Positions 46,895 to 56,971 of a DNA stretch of 64,000 nucleotides are shown in pieces. Numbering within the stretch: the first letter of the stretch is position 1; every line of letters starts with the position of its first letter. The stretch covers positions 21,718,272 through 21,782,271 of the forward strand of contig NC_026659.2 of the NCBI RefSeq assembly GCF_000004075.3. Reading direction: 5' to 3'. The translations under genes and the position numbers were made by a program. The notes under the pieces were generated by a model that saw nothing but the letters and a program-made list of their open reading frames with translations, made no database searches and was not told the DNA's origin. This DNA is from Cucumis sativus. Lineage: Eukaryota > Streptophyta > Magnoliopsida > Cucurbitales > Cucurbitaceae.

Positions 46895-47150
46895 TTTAAA
46901 TAATACTATATGTTTATAATTTATCCCCCAGTTTTCCTTCGTCCCCAAGTTGGAAATCAAATGCCCTAAAACTCCTTTCTTTCATTTCTGCTGAAATTTC
47001 CTTCTCTTTTCAGCCGTCTCTCTCTCTTTCTCTCTCTCATCACCGAATTCCTCCTGCTTTGATCGACGCCCTGTCCGCCGGCTGCCTCTCCCATCCGAGT
47101 TTTGTTTTTACTTTAATCAACTCTGTTCATCTCCTGCTTCATTTCGCACC

Positions 47151-47711
47151 ATGGTTTCAGGTAACTTCAATTCTTTCTCATTTCATTTCCCATCTTTTCC
47201 TTTTCTTCCATTTAGGTTACCCCTCTATTGTTTGTTCAATCCTCTGCTTTTTTTCCTTTTATTCTTACATCTGAATCCTTCGGCTTTCCTCATTTCTTTG
47301 CCTCGGATTTCTTTTATATTTTAATTGTTTGTCTTTGTCATTCATATTATCAATGAAATTGTGATCAACTGTTTCTCATTTATAAAAGAAAAAGAAAAAA
47401 AGAAAAAGAAAAATGTGTTTCTGTGTTTGATCTCGCATTCTCTTTGATTGTATTTAAATTTATACAATAACAACTTATCATCAATAATAACAACGAGAGC
47501 TACAAAAGTAAAATAAAAAAAACATCACTTTTATTTGTTCTTTGCAGGCATACAATCAAAATTGAAACATAGTTTTAGTCTTCAAGACTCGCTTCACTAT
47601 ACTTTTGGAATAAAAAGGAAAAAGAGAATGCAATTCAGAAAGAAAAGGCAAAACAAAAGTCAAACAAGCTTTATGCAATCAGCTCGACGAAAAGAGACGC
47701 CAGAACTGTAG
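47151..47711 (+). other. Spliceable plus-strand leader antisense to DC1 gene 5 (copy 2)
   Basis: A CT-rich leader with a (ct)n tract (47015-47040) precedes ATG GTT TCA G, donor gtaac at 47161, and acceptor tttgcag ending at 47547. Joining 47151-47160 to 47548-47711 gives a 57-codon frame overlapping the last 40 bases of the DC1 coding region on the other strand. Equivalent to 43299-43790. A tataattta motif near 46915 could act as its promoter. Confidence 0.4.
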
Positions 47712-48429
47712 TGGGATCTCCAAGAACGATACTAACAATGGTCTTGATGAAAACCTTTAGGATTCTCCAATATTTGTTCCCTTTTCCGCCATTCCCACGC
47801 CCTCGAGCTTTAATTGCTTTCAGATTAACCTTCTGAAGAGTCAGTTGCTGGTCCTGATTGGCATTATTGGCATTCATCCAGTCTCCTCCGTTCTTGTACC
47901 ATTCCTCTAAAGCCATTTCAGTAACACAAGCCACATGAACATGGTACTCCCCGCACTCAGATATGTAGGACCAACCATTGCTTTGGCCATGGCGTTTGAT
48001 GGTCCTCTTCTTGCACCACATGCACTTCCCCTGGACTTCCTTGTAGAGATTGAACACCACGTCTTCAATTTGGTAATTCCTGTTGAGGTTTCGACAGCAG
48101 GGGTGGAGATCCAGGTCATCTTTCTCGCAGTGGTACATAAAGCCATTGATAGGTTTTGTGCAGGCGTCGCAAATCCGTTTGCATTCGTCGTGGCAGGCCC
48201 TTGGTGGGGTTTTAGAGAACTTGAAGGCGGAACGTGTGAAAAATTCATGAAACACTGGTGAGTCTTGTGGAAACATACAAGCTTTGTGAAGATCAAAATC
48301 ACACTTCTCGCATCGGTAGCGAGGCCCAAAGCCTATTTCCTTGCAGCCATCGCAGGTGTAAGGTTTCAGGTACTTCTTCAGCTCCAATTCATGCTTCAGT
48401 TGATTTGGAGTACACAACTGCTTGGCCAT
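47671..48429 (-). CDS. DC1 (Cys/His-rich C1) domain protein, gene 5
   Basis: 252-residue DC1 protein. Module 1 is at residues about 13-51 (HELELKKY, CDGC, YRCEKC, DLHKAC). Module 2 is at 79-112 (ACHDEC, CDAC, YHCEKDD, DLHPCC). The third half-module is at 136-168 (CMWC, SECGEYHVHVAC). The tail is RGRGNGGKG followed by KYWRILKVFIKTIVSIVLG and DPTTVLAS. All expected zinc ligands are present, so this is the better preserved of the duplicated pair. The ATG at 48429 (MAKQLCTPNQ) is chosen over an upstream in-frame TTG. No intron. The TATA box is about 220 bp upstream. Confidence 0.94.
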   Translation of the reverse strand: MAKQLCTPNQLKHELELKKYLKPYTCDGCKEIGFGPRYRCEKCDFDLHKACMFPQDSPVFHEFFTRSAFKFSKTPPRACHDECKRICDACTKPINGFMYHCEKDDLDLHPCCRNLNRNYQIEDVVFNLYKEVQGKCMWCKKRTIKRHGQSNGWSYISECGEYHVHVACVTEMALEEWYKNGGDWMNANNANQDQQLTLQKVNLKAIKARGRGNGGKGNKYWRILKVFIKTIVSIVLGDPTTVLASLFVELIA

Positions 48430-48646
48430 TCTTTTTTTTTTTCTTGAAGCAAAGTAAAACACCAACAAAACAAGAGGTATAGGATGGATTGCGGGGTAGG
48501 GAAGGGTAGGGAAGTGATTTGTGAATATGGGGTTTGCTAGAAGAGCAGATAAGAGATTGGAAAGATTGCAGACAGGAATAGCAGAGATGAAGAGTTTAAG
48601 AAGAATGTAGGAAAGGTTGTGGGGAATTTAGAACGGAGGCTGTGGG

Positions 48647-48656
48647 TTTATATAAG
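48647..48656 (-). promoter_or_regulatory. TATA box of DC1 gene 5
   Basis: Reads cttatataaa on the minus strand, conserved with the gene 4 promoter. Confidence 0.55.
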
Positions 48657-49705
48657 AAATCTAAGGCCATGAGTTTCAGGTAATTTCTTCCATCTTTGTT
48701 CTTAGAAGAAATGCATATAAGTTTTGAAGAAATTTCTAACTCTGGGTTTTGCTTATTGTCAATATTTTCTTCCTCATTAGGTCCTTAAAACGTAATGGTT
48801 TTGCTTATTCTCAATAGTTTATTGTTCTTTACGTTGTATTTTCACGTCACTTGTGTCTAATATGATGGAATACACTCAAATGGATATGCATATGATGTGA
48901 ATTTGATAGAAATTTCTGTACTCGGTCCATTTGTCTTCTCTCATTTGTTAATTTGTGTTTTAGTTCATTTAATATTCTAGTTTACTGCTAATCTTAGATA
49001 AATTATCTAGACTTTTAGAGTAAATATGTAAAACTCCGTTGTTTGTGGAAGGTTCTTATAAATAATATCAAATAATAATAATAATAATAAAAAAAACGGT
49101 TGTAGTTTGGTATTTCTAAGAAATCTTCAACCTCGCTATGTGTGTCCTCAGAAGGTTCTTAGTTCTTTTTTTCCGTTCTTTTCCATTTTGAAGTAATGTA
49201 TTTTAGCATTGGGAAGAGTTAGAGTGAATGAGAAATAATAATGAAATGATTGAAGATTTTGCTTTGTAGTTTCCCACAACTCTTGGAGCTTTATTGACTA
49301 TTTTGCCCCTTGTTCTAAGAGACAAATGTGGGATTTTTTGTATGATTCAATTGGAATTTCTAATTTCAAAAGTCATTGTGTTGCATTCTGTTTTCCAATT
49401 AATTAACGCTTAAGCTTCTTATAAATAATATCAAATAATAATAATAATAATAAAAAAAACGGTTGTAGTTTGGTATTTCTAAGAAATCCTTAGAGGACAA
49501 TACAGAAACTTCTTCAAGTTTGTGATCCCTCTTCTTTGATTATCTATTATGATCTCATTTGAGTGCAACAGCTATCGTATTTATTTTTTCTGCTGGTTTT
49601 TCTTAAAAACCAAATTACCTTATAGTTTTAACTTTTTTGGGCATATTCAAATATATATATATATATATAATTAAACTATTTACAAATCAAAGTTCTCGAA
49701 AGTCT

Positions 49706-51469
49706 GTTTACATATGTTTTTTCTTTCTAACTTTAAAATAATTTGTCTTGCGTGGTTTTCCTTTAATTTTTTAAAAAATTAGTCTATTTCTTTGAAGATT
49801 TTTTCAAGAGCGTGACATTTTGATAAGAGTGTGACCCAAGGCTCATGAATGACTAACTTTTAAACAAATATGCTCTCTAAATAACTTAAGTCATAAATCT
49901 CAAAAGAAATTTGTAGCAATCAACTTTCAACAAGAAAATTTTAGCAAAGCCTTTCATATAATAATAATAATAGCATGACTACTCTTAATAACTATTCTTT
50001 ACATTCTATGTTGCAGTTGGTCACACCTAGTACTTTGTAGTAAGGCACGTTTGACACTCTCGATAGCATTGTTATCCAGGAGTAAAATCAACACTAATAA
50101 TACTTTCATCTTTGTGCGTACACATAATAAACTAACTTCAGACTCAATATTTCAGTTATGCATCTAGTAACATTCTAAGAAACTCATCAAAAGCTTTCAA
50201 AACATGCTTTGGTATAAACATACTTGAAATATGAACATGTTTCGTTTTTTATTGCTTTCAATATGATATCAGAGTTATTGGAGAAGTTAAGTTCTACATT
50301 AAAAAAACCAAGAGAACTCATACTCCATATAAGATAGATGAGTTGCTCCTTTCATTGTCAATTGATTTTAAGACGGACCTCTATACTATCAAATTTTCAT
50401 CTTTCATTGTCAATTGATTTTGAGACGAAACTCTATACTATCAAATTTAACATGAAAAGAATAGAAAAAAAAATACAAGACGTTCCTCCGGGCTGCAATT
50501 GCCCATCCACAAAACTTATTATTGTTATTTAATTCTTTTTCCTAAAACCATATATATAATTAATTATATATATTTATTTAAATCCTCGTTAACTCTATAC
50601 TTTCCCCCATCGAATCAACACATACAGACTCTCTCTTTCCTCGTTAAATATACTTTTCCACTATTAATTATGTACCAATAAATATTGTTAACCTTTACTT
50701 TCCAAAGTACTTTCAAATTCACCTCAATTAAATGTACATTACCAAATATATATTCATTTTCCAATTCAAATTAAATTAACACCCCTAATAATTCGATCCT
50801 AAATAATTCAAGATAATTAAATTAGAAATTACCTTAAAATTTTAGGTGTTACATTAACCAACATTCAAATTCTCAGACCAAAAAAACAGTAGAAACATGC
50901 TCTAAATAGTGAAGAAAGTGACGGTTAAATAAGAGAGTGAATCAGGTTAAGAAGAAAGCTTCCTAATGGAATCTTTCAAGTTAGTAACAGGCAAACACCA
51001 ATTGGCCTCCAATCTATTTGCTAGATGGAAAATTTCTAGAATGAATGACTTTCTATTAGTTCTCTGGCAATTTTGCTGTCTCTAATGAAAATTTCCCCTT
51101 TCCTACTCTCAAAGTAGACTAGGAAAGAACTTTGAAAGGACTAATAAACCACTTGACACCATGACTCAATCTATTTGCTTCACTCTCCAATTGACTGAAG
51201 CATCTACTTATTAATCTAGTAACCAGATGGTCCAATCAATGGAAAAAGAAAACAATTTCCCAAAGAGAGAATGCACTAGTTATTTATAACTGGTGAATTT
51301 TACAACACTTGCAGCTCTCGAAATGAACCTTTAAAGATTCTTTTGTTCCTTTTCCAACAAAACAGAACTTCGACATCAAAGCATGGAAACAAAAACCAAT
51401 AATAAGAAAAACATGAATCTGGAAAGAAATAAACTAACTGTACTGTAATGGTTATAAAGTAATTTATTT
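49706..51469. other. Intergenic; 54-bp tandem duplication at 50341-50450
   Basis: No gene is supported. The unit containing tttcattgtcaattgatttt and ctctatactatcaaattt is present twice in tandem. A tgatatcagag motif near 50262 is reminiscent of a retroelement primer site, without other support. 50870-51469 is less AT-rich and probably includes the 3' untranslated region of the next gene. Confidence 0.4.
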
Positions 51470-52355
51470 TTAAATAGGGTTTTCCTTGTTGGTCGTCGTC
51501 TGGGCACTATCCGCCGGAGGCAAGGTCTACAAAGAAATTAGAAAGGACAAAGTTAGAAATTCAGAGACCACTTTGCATATAGCACTCTTTAGTGAAACTA
51601 GAGAAATGGAGGAAGCAATTCCACTGCAAACATCTATCAACACAACAAAATTATGGACATTTTATGAAAAGCTAATAAAAGAAAGTCAAGAAATAGAATA
51701 TGGATGGATGGTCCTTAGATTTTCTGGAAGAAGAATATAAGTAGAGATTGATATCTGATTTCCAGAACATAACAAGGTAATTCTGAAATGCACTAATCAA
51801 AAACAGTAAATGACAGGCTTATACTCAAATCATGAGGCACTTGGCATAATCTACAAGGTGGACCTTTCATCGAACATGTTACAGGCATTGCCAAGTGAAA
51901 CGACACCCAGCACAAATAAGGAATGACCATACTTCTGAAGAAGCTGAAATTGATATCTAACTTAAAAGGGAACATAGCAAGATAATATTTCTGAAATCTG
52001 AATCCTATTGATAAAAAAAACAGGCTAATAGTGAAGAAATAAAACAATTGGTACAAAATAGCAAGATGCGCATTTTGTCGAACAGGTTACAGGCACTGTT
52101 TTAAGTTGAATTGCACCCAGTACTCTACAAATACATGGCTATATTTCCGACAATGAATAATGATCAAAGGGTCAGTCTAGGTATATATGCACAAAGCAGA
52201 TAGAGAGAAATAGAGAGGGAGAGTACAAGATTTGGTTTGAAGATGTTGTGGACAATGGAGGCGCCGGCGAGAAGCGAGGAGATGACGACGACAAAAGACC
52301 AACCAACTGAGGGAGTTCCCGTAGGACGCAACCCACCGCCGAATTTTTGAGTCAT
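51470..52355 (-). CDS. Two-exon membrane microprotein, Brawnin/UQCC6-like
   Basis: Exon 1 is 52355-52227 and exon 2 is 51526-51470. The intron has a GT donor (gtactc) and an AG acceptor (ttctttgtag), and the splice joins whole codons. The 61-residue product starts MTQKFGGGLRP, has one membrane segment (WSFVVVISSLLAGASIV, residues 19-35), then VHNIFKPNL joined to TLPPAD, and ends TNKENPI. The AGA.xVHxxYxPDLTxP pattern is the hallmark of Brawnin (UQCC6), a small mitochondrial inner-membrane protein needed for respiratory complex III assembly in vertebrates. Assignment to that family is inference from this motif. An in-frame upstream extension without stop exists (to 52490), but the ATG at 52355 fits the short-family form. 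It could otherwise be called a conserved hypothetical membrane protein. Confidence 0.72.
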
Positions 52356-52499
52356 GATTGAGCTGAACACCCACGAACACCAAGATTTCAATTTCCCTTT
52401 AGGAAGACTCCAAACTTCAATCTGACCGCCACTCAACTCCTCCTTAAATACCAATGGCCATACGCATAGCCACACCAATAGAAAAAGCAAAATTTAAAA

Positions 52500-53830
52500 C
52501 TCTTATTACTAATTTTTCACATTATTATTTTATTTCAAATCATTTTTATGCTTTAAAATTCTATGATTTAAATCAACCATTAGTCATTTCCCACGAAAAA
52601 AAAAATCTATAGAAAGCGTCACTTAACTTTTTAAAATTCAAATTTTATAGCTTTTTTTTCGAAGTAAAATTGCAAATTTGTCTTTTAATGGTCGATTCTT
52701 GCTCTTGTTATTTGTTGAATTTTATTAGTGAGTCTAAGTAGTAAATATTGGAAAAAGAAAGAAAAGAACAAAGCACATTGATGAACTACAAAAGAATTTT
52801 CTTTTCTAAAAAAAGCTAGCAGTGAGAATCAAGAATGAGGGTCGAGTATCAACTACATACAAAACAAAATTGATTTTGTAATATCTCTATGATCACAAGC
52901 AAAATTATTTAGATCTTATAAAAAATAGTTATAAAATTTTTATATAATAAAGTTTAAAAACTAAATTGTTTTAAAATCAAGGTAGATGAATTAAATCGTT
53001 ACAAATCAAGTTCTAAAACTAAATTGTTACTTTTATGAAAGTGTAAGAATGAAGAGGACTTTTTAAAATTTATATTTGAAAGTTAGGGATCTTCTCAAAT
53101 ACAACACTACCGTTGAAGATACAGTAAATTTTCATGAAAAAAGTTGATTTATATGAGTCTATCACGAAAGTTAATTTGTTTTTTATTATACTTGTAAATA
53201 ATTTGTTGGAGAGTTTTTATCATTGTTGTGATGATTTAAAGTGAATATGGGAATGCATCTAACATTTTTCCTCAATGATAAAGTTTCATTTAAGATGAAG
53301 TGATCCCTAACTGCTTCAATATTTCAACCATTATCAAAAATTTTAACTCTACATAAATGCAAGATGGGCTCAATATAAATGGCATGAGCTTTTAGATATT
53401 TTCTCTACACTTAACTTATCATTTGTTCGTATGACACACACACTTTCTCTTCACTAATCCATGGCAATTTTTTTCTTCCATTAAGAATTTGGGTTCACGT
53501 TCATCCCAATAAATTTATTCAGTTGGCTGTCGCCTCCAGCATCGCAGATCAAACGATGTGTCCAATTGCAATTAGGAGATGATTAGCGACACGGTTCATC
53601 AGTCATCCGAATTAGCTCTCCTACCCCAACTGCACACCATTTAATAGCCTACTTCCCAACCTCCCACTTCAAACCCAGAAACCTTTTCCTATTTTAAATT
53701 CACACCCATTTGCGGATCTCATCATATATCCATTTTTTGGGTTCTGGGTCTTCTCATTTTGCTCTTTTCAGGATCTGGGTACAAATTTTTGGCTTTTTTC
53801 TCCAACTGGTTCTCTAATTTGGCTGCAGAA
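52500..53830. other. Intergenic and enoyl-CoA reductase promoter region
   Basis: AT-rich to about 53500, with a diverged miniature-element relic near 53090-53220. From about 53520 the composition rises to that of a 5' untranslated region. tattttaaattc near 53690 is a possible TATA element. No other gene. Confidence 0.45.
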
Positions 53831-56800
53831 ATGAAGGTCTCGGTAGTTTCTCGCAGTGGGAGAGAGGTTGTTAAAGGGGGTATTCAACTGAGCGACTCTG
53901 TAAGTGTTTTGGATTTTGATTGAATTACTGTTTTTGTTTACTTCTCTTCTTGATTCTTGGAAAGAGGAAAGAATTAGAAGATTACTACTTGTTGTTGGTG
54001 CCTGTGTTCTGTTTTTAGACCTATTAATTTTCCTTCTTACAGATGAGTTGAAGGTGGGACTTTGACTTTTATGGAAATTGTTGTTTTGTTTTTTGTAGGC
54101 TTCGGTGGCAGATCTGCAGGATGCGATTCATAAGCGAAGTAAGTGCAAGATAGTAGAATGGTATTCCTTTAATTGTTGCATACATGCACTTTTATTAGTT
54201 TAGATTTGTATTTTTATGGTAATGATTGACAGAACTGGAGTTTGTGAATAGGGGTGGAAAAATTCGAACCAGCATATGCATTAACTAGTTGAGCTCTGCT
54301 GTCGTTGCTTATGTAATGTATCTACTTGTGGTTTGCCCCCATTTTTTTTTTGTAGTTATTAAAATGATGAATTTAAAAGATTAAGTTCGGTCTTCATTGT
54401 AGCTTATCAGTTTAAGCTTTGGGGTATGGAGTTGCTGAGTAGTCAATATTTTGTTATCAGTACATAAATGGTAAAGTATTTGAAGAAGTCCATTGTTTTT
54501 TTTTTTCCTATGCAATGCTTTCAGAAAATTGGTCTTTTATTACTTCTAGGATAACAACAGACGAGAATATGCCTATTGGGCTCGGGTATGCTGATCTTTT
54601 CTGCCTTTTTCTAACTATATGTCCATCGTTCTTGATTATATTGCGAAGAGTTATCATGTCTATAGACTTAGAATTAGCAAAAGATAAAATGATTTCGTTA
54701 TGGGTGCTTAGTTGCTTTTTCTTTTCCTAGGATGGGATGTAAAATACCTTTTGGGGTTCAATATATAATTGCTAATGCACCTTAATGGCTTTAAATCATT
54801 ATTCATATCAGTGTGGTTGTGATGTATAAACTAATGAAAAGTATCTTTCCTTTCAATTTTCTTGCAAATTGCATACCCAGCATTCTAGATACTACATAGG
54901 CAATCCCCTTCCCTAGCAAGGTGATAGCCCCCAATTGGGAAGGTGTACATGTAGGAGAAAAGGAAAGGATTGAGTGAATGAGAAAAGTTACATGGACGTA
55001 GTTGGCTCCAAGGTATTTTGTTTGCTAGAATGGGACGAAGGGATTGTTATACAGGTGGTTTTTCTTTCTTGGCAGATGGGGGAGAATTTTTGTGTATACT
55101 CTCCAGAGAATTGGGAGAATTAAGCTTCCTAGTACCTTGCTATCTGATCATAAATAAAATTGCTGTGCAAGCCCTATCACAGGATTTTTTCCATCATAAA
55201 TTTGAAAGGAGATGTCGTTTTCATGTTTAAAATTTCTATATAAATCCCAATGGTCATCTTAGTACCATGTTGGTGTAATTTGTTTCCTTCTTTTTTTAAA
55301 ATAATTAATGCTGCAGTTGCATCATGCCATTAGGTTCACTTTTGATATGCATTGTTGCTAGGGTGGGGTGGAGAATTTTCTTTTTGCATTGCCTACTTGA
55401 TATTGACTTTGAAGCTCAGCTTCATTGCGACATGCCTCTTTTGTTGTCAGCTAAGATTAGACATAAAGTCCCTTAACGACTTTTACTGTCAATAGAATCC
55501 TCCATTCCAGTGTGAGTTTTATGAAGGAAAAACAAAAAGAAATTTAAAAGGACTTATGCTTGATAGTCTCTGTGGTTCTTATAACAGGAACATTTGGTAT
55601 TTTTGCCTGATATTGTTGGATGTTTCTTGATCAGTGGCAAGCTGCCTGTCATTTAGGATGCATACATGCATTCCAATGTCAGTTTTTATTTAAAGTACAG
55701 CTATCTGATTTCCTTGTTTTGTTGAAACAGCCAAAAAGTTCTATCCAGCTAGGCAAAGGCTAACTCTTCCCGTTCAACCTGGTTCAAAGGAGAGACCTAC
55801 TGTTCTTAACTCCAAGAAAAGCCTCAGAGAATATTGTAGCGACAACTCGGACAGCATAACCGTTGTCTTCAAGGATTTGGGCCCACAAGTTTCTTATCGT
55901 ACACTCTTTTTCTTTGAATACTTGGGTCCACTGATTCTCTACCCCATCTTTTACTACTTCCCTGTATATCAGTTCTTTGGCTACAAAGCAGAACGTGTTA
56001 TCCATCCTGTTCAGACTTACGCAATGTACTACTGGTGTTTTCATTATTTCAAAAGAATCATGGAAACGTTTTTCGTCCATAGGTTCAGCCACGCAACCTC
56101 ACCACTTTCGAATGTGTTCAGAAATTGTGCTTACTACTGGTCTTTTGGCTCGTACATTGCTTATTATGTCAATCACCCACTTTATACCCCTGTTGGCGAT
56201 CTTCAGATGAAGATTGGCTTTGCATTTGGTTTGCTGTGTCAAGTGTCAAACTTCTACTGCCATATCTTGCTGAGAAAATTGCGTAGCCCTGAAGGCAATG
56301 GTGGATATCAAATCCCTAAGGGGTTTCTGTTCAACATTGTGACATGTGCGAATTACACAACAGAAATATATCAGTGGGTAGGCTTCAATATAGCTACACA
56401 GACTTTTGCTGGTTATGTCTTTCTTGTGGTTGCTGCTCTTATCATGACTAACTGGGCACTTGCAAAGCACCGTCGCCTCAAGAAGGTACCATCTTACTAT
56501 CTTTTCTAGCAGTTTAAGCTTTTAGGTCTTTTGGTAATTAGGTACTATGTTAAATCACCTCCAAATCGCAAAGCTTTAAGTTGATAAATTTACACCCCCT
56601 CCCTCGTCAGTGGACTTAGGAACTAACACAAGATCTAATAAGTGTATAATCACTATTAATTAGGTTGAAGATAGTAGCTCTAGCTTTGCTACTATACTAA
56701 ATCACTACTAAATTCAAAGGCTTGAACCGATGATGTCATTTGCTATGTTCTGGGTTTAAACGTGCGGTACTCTTGGACTAAATAAACCTCTCTATGAGTT

Positions 56801-56971
56801 ATGAAATCCAGAGATTCCTCTCACATGTTTGGATCTTTAGTAGCATCTTGTAGTGATGTTGGTTATGATTTGAACATGAATTGATTTGTATTGTCTATGC
56901 AGCTGTTTGATGGGAAAGAGGGAAGGCCAAAGTATCCACGCAGATGGGTGATTCTTCCTCCATTTCTGTAG
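53831..56971 (+). CDS. ECR: Very-long-chain enoyl-CoA reductase
   Basis: Four exons: 53831-53899, 54099-54138, 55731-56485 and 56903-56971, all with GT-AG borders. Total 310 codons plus stop, the usual length of plant CER10/ECR. The enzyme performs the last step of the fatty acid elongation cycle in the endoplasmic reticulum, reducing trans-2-enoyl-CoA with NADPH for waxes, sphingolipids and storage lipids. The N-terminal part ([15 protein letters not shown] to about residue 80) is ubiquitin-like. Residues about 85-310 are the multi-membrane steroid 5-alpha-reductase-type domain, with [10 protein letters not shown] mid-protein, [13 protein letters not shown] before position 240, and [11 protein letters not shown] at 242-252. 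It ends WVILPPFL. Intron 2 is large (1592 bp). No damage seen. Confidence 0.96.

Larger units (their letters stand above)
46895..49705. repeat. Segmental duplication, copy 2 (DC1 gene 5 block)
   Basis: Colinear with 43080-45895. A segment of about 65 bp (taatatcaaataataataat ... ggtatttctaagaaatc) occurs once in copy 1 (about 45518-45575) but twice in copy 2 (about 49060-49125 and 49425-49485). Confidence 0.85.

Noticed and set aside
51486..51740. Plus-strand frame with an ankyrin-like phrase (TTLHIAL)
   Set aside because: It starts opposite exon 2 of the spliced Brawnin-like gene and runs through the intron. One short ankyrin-like phrase is not enough, and the minus-strand gene explains the sequence better.
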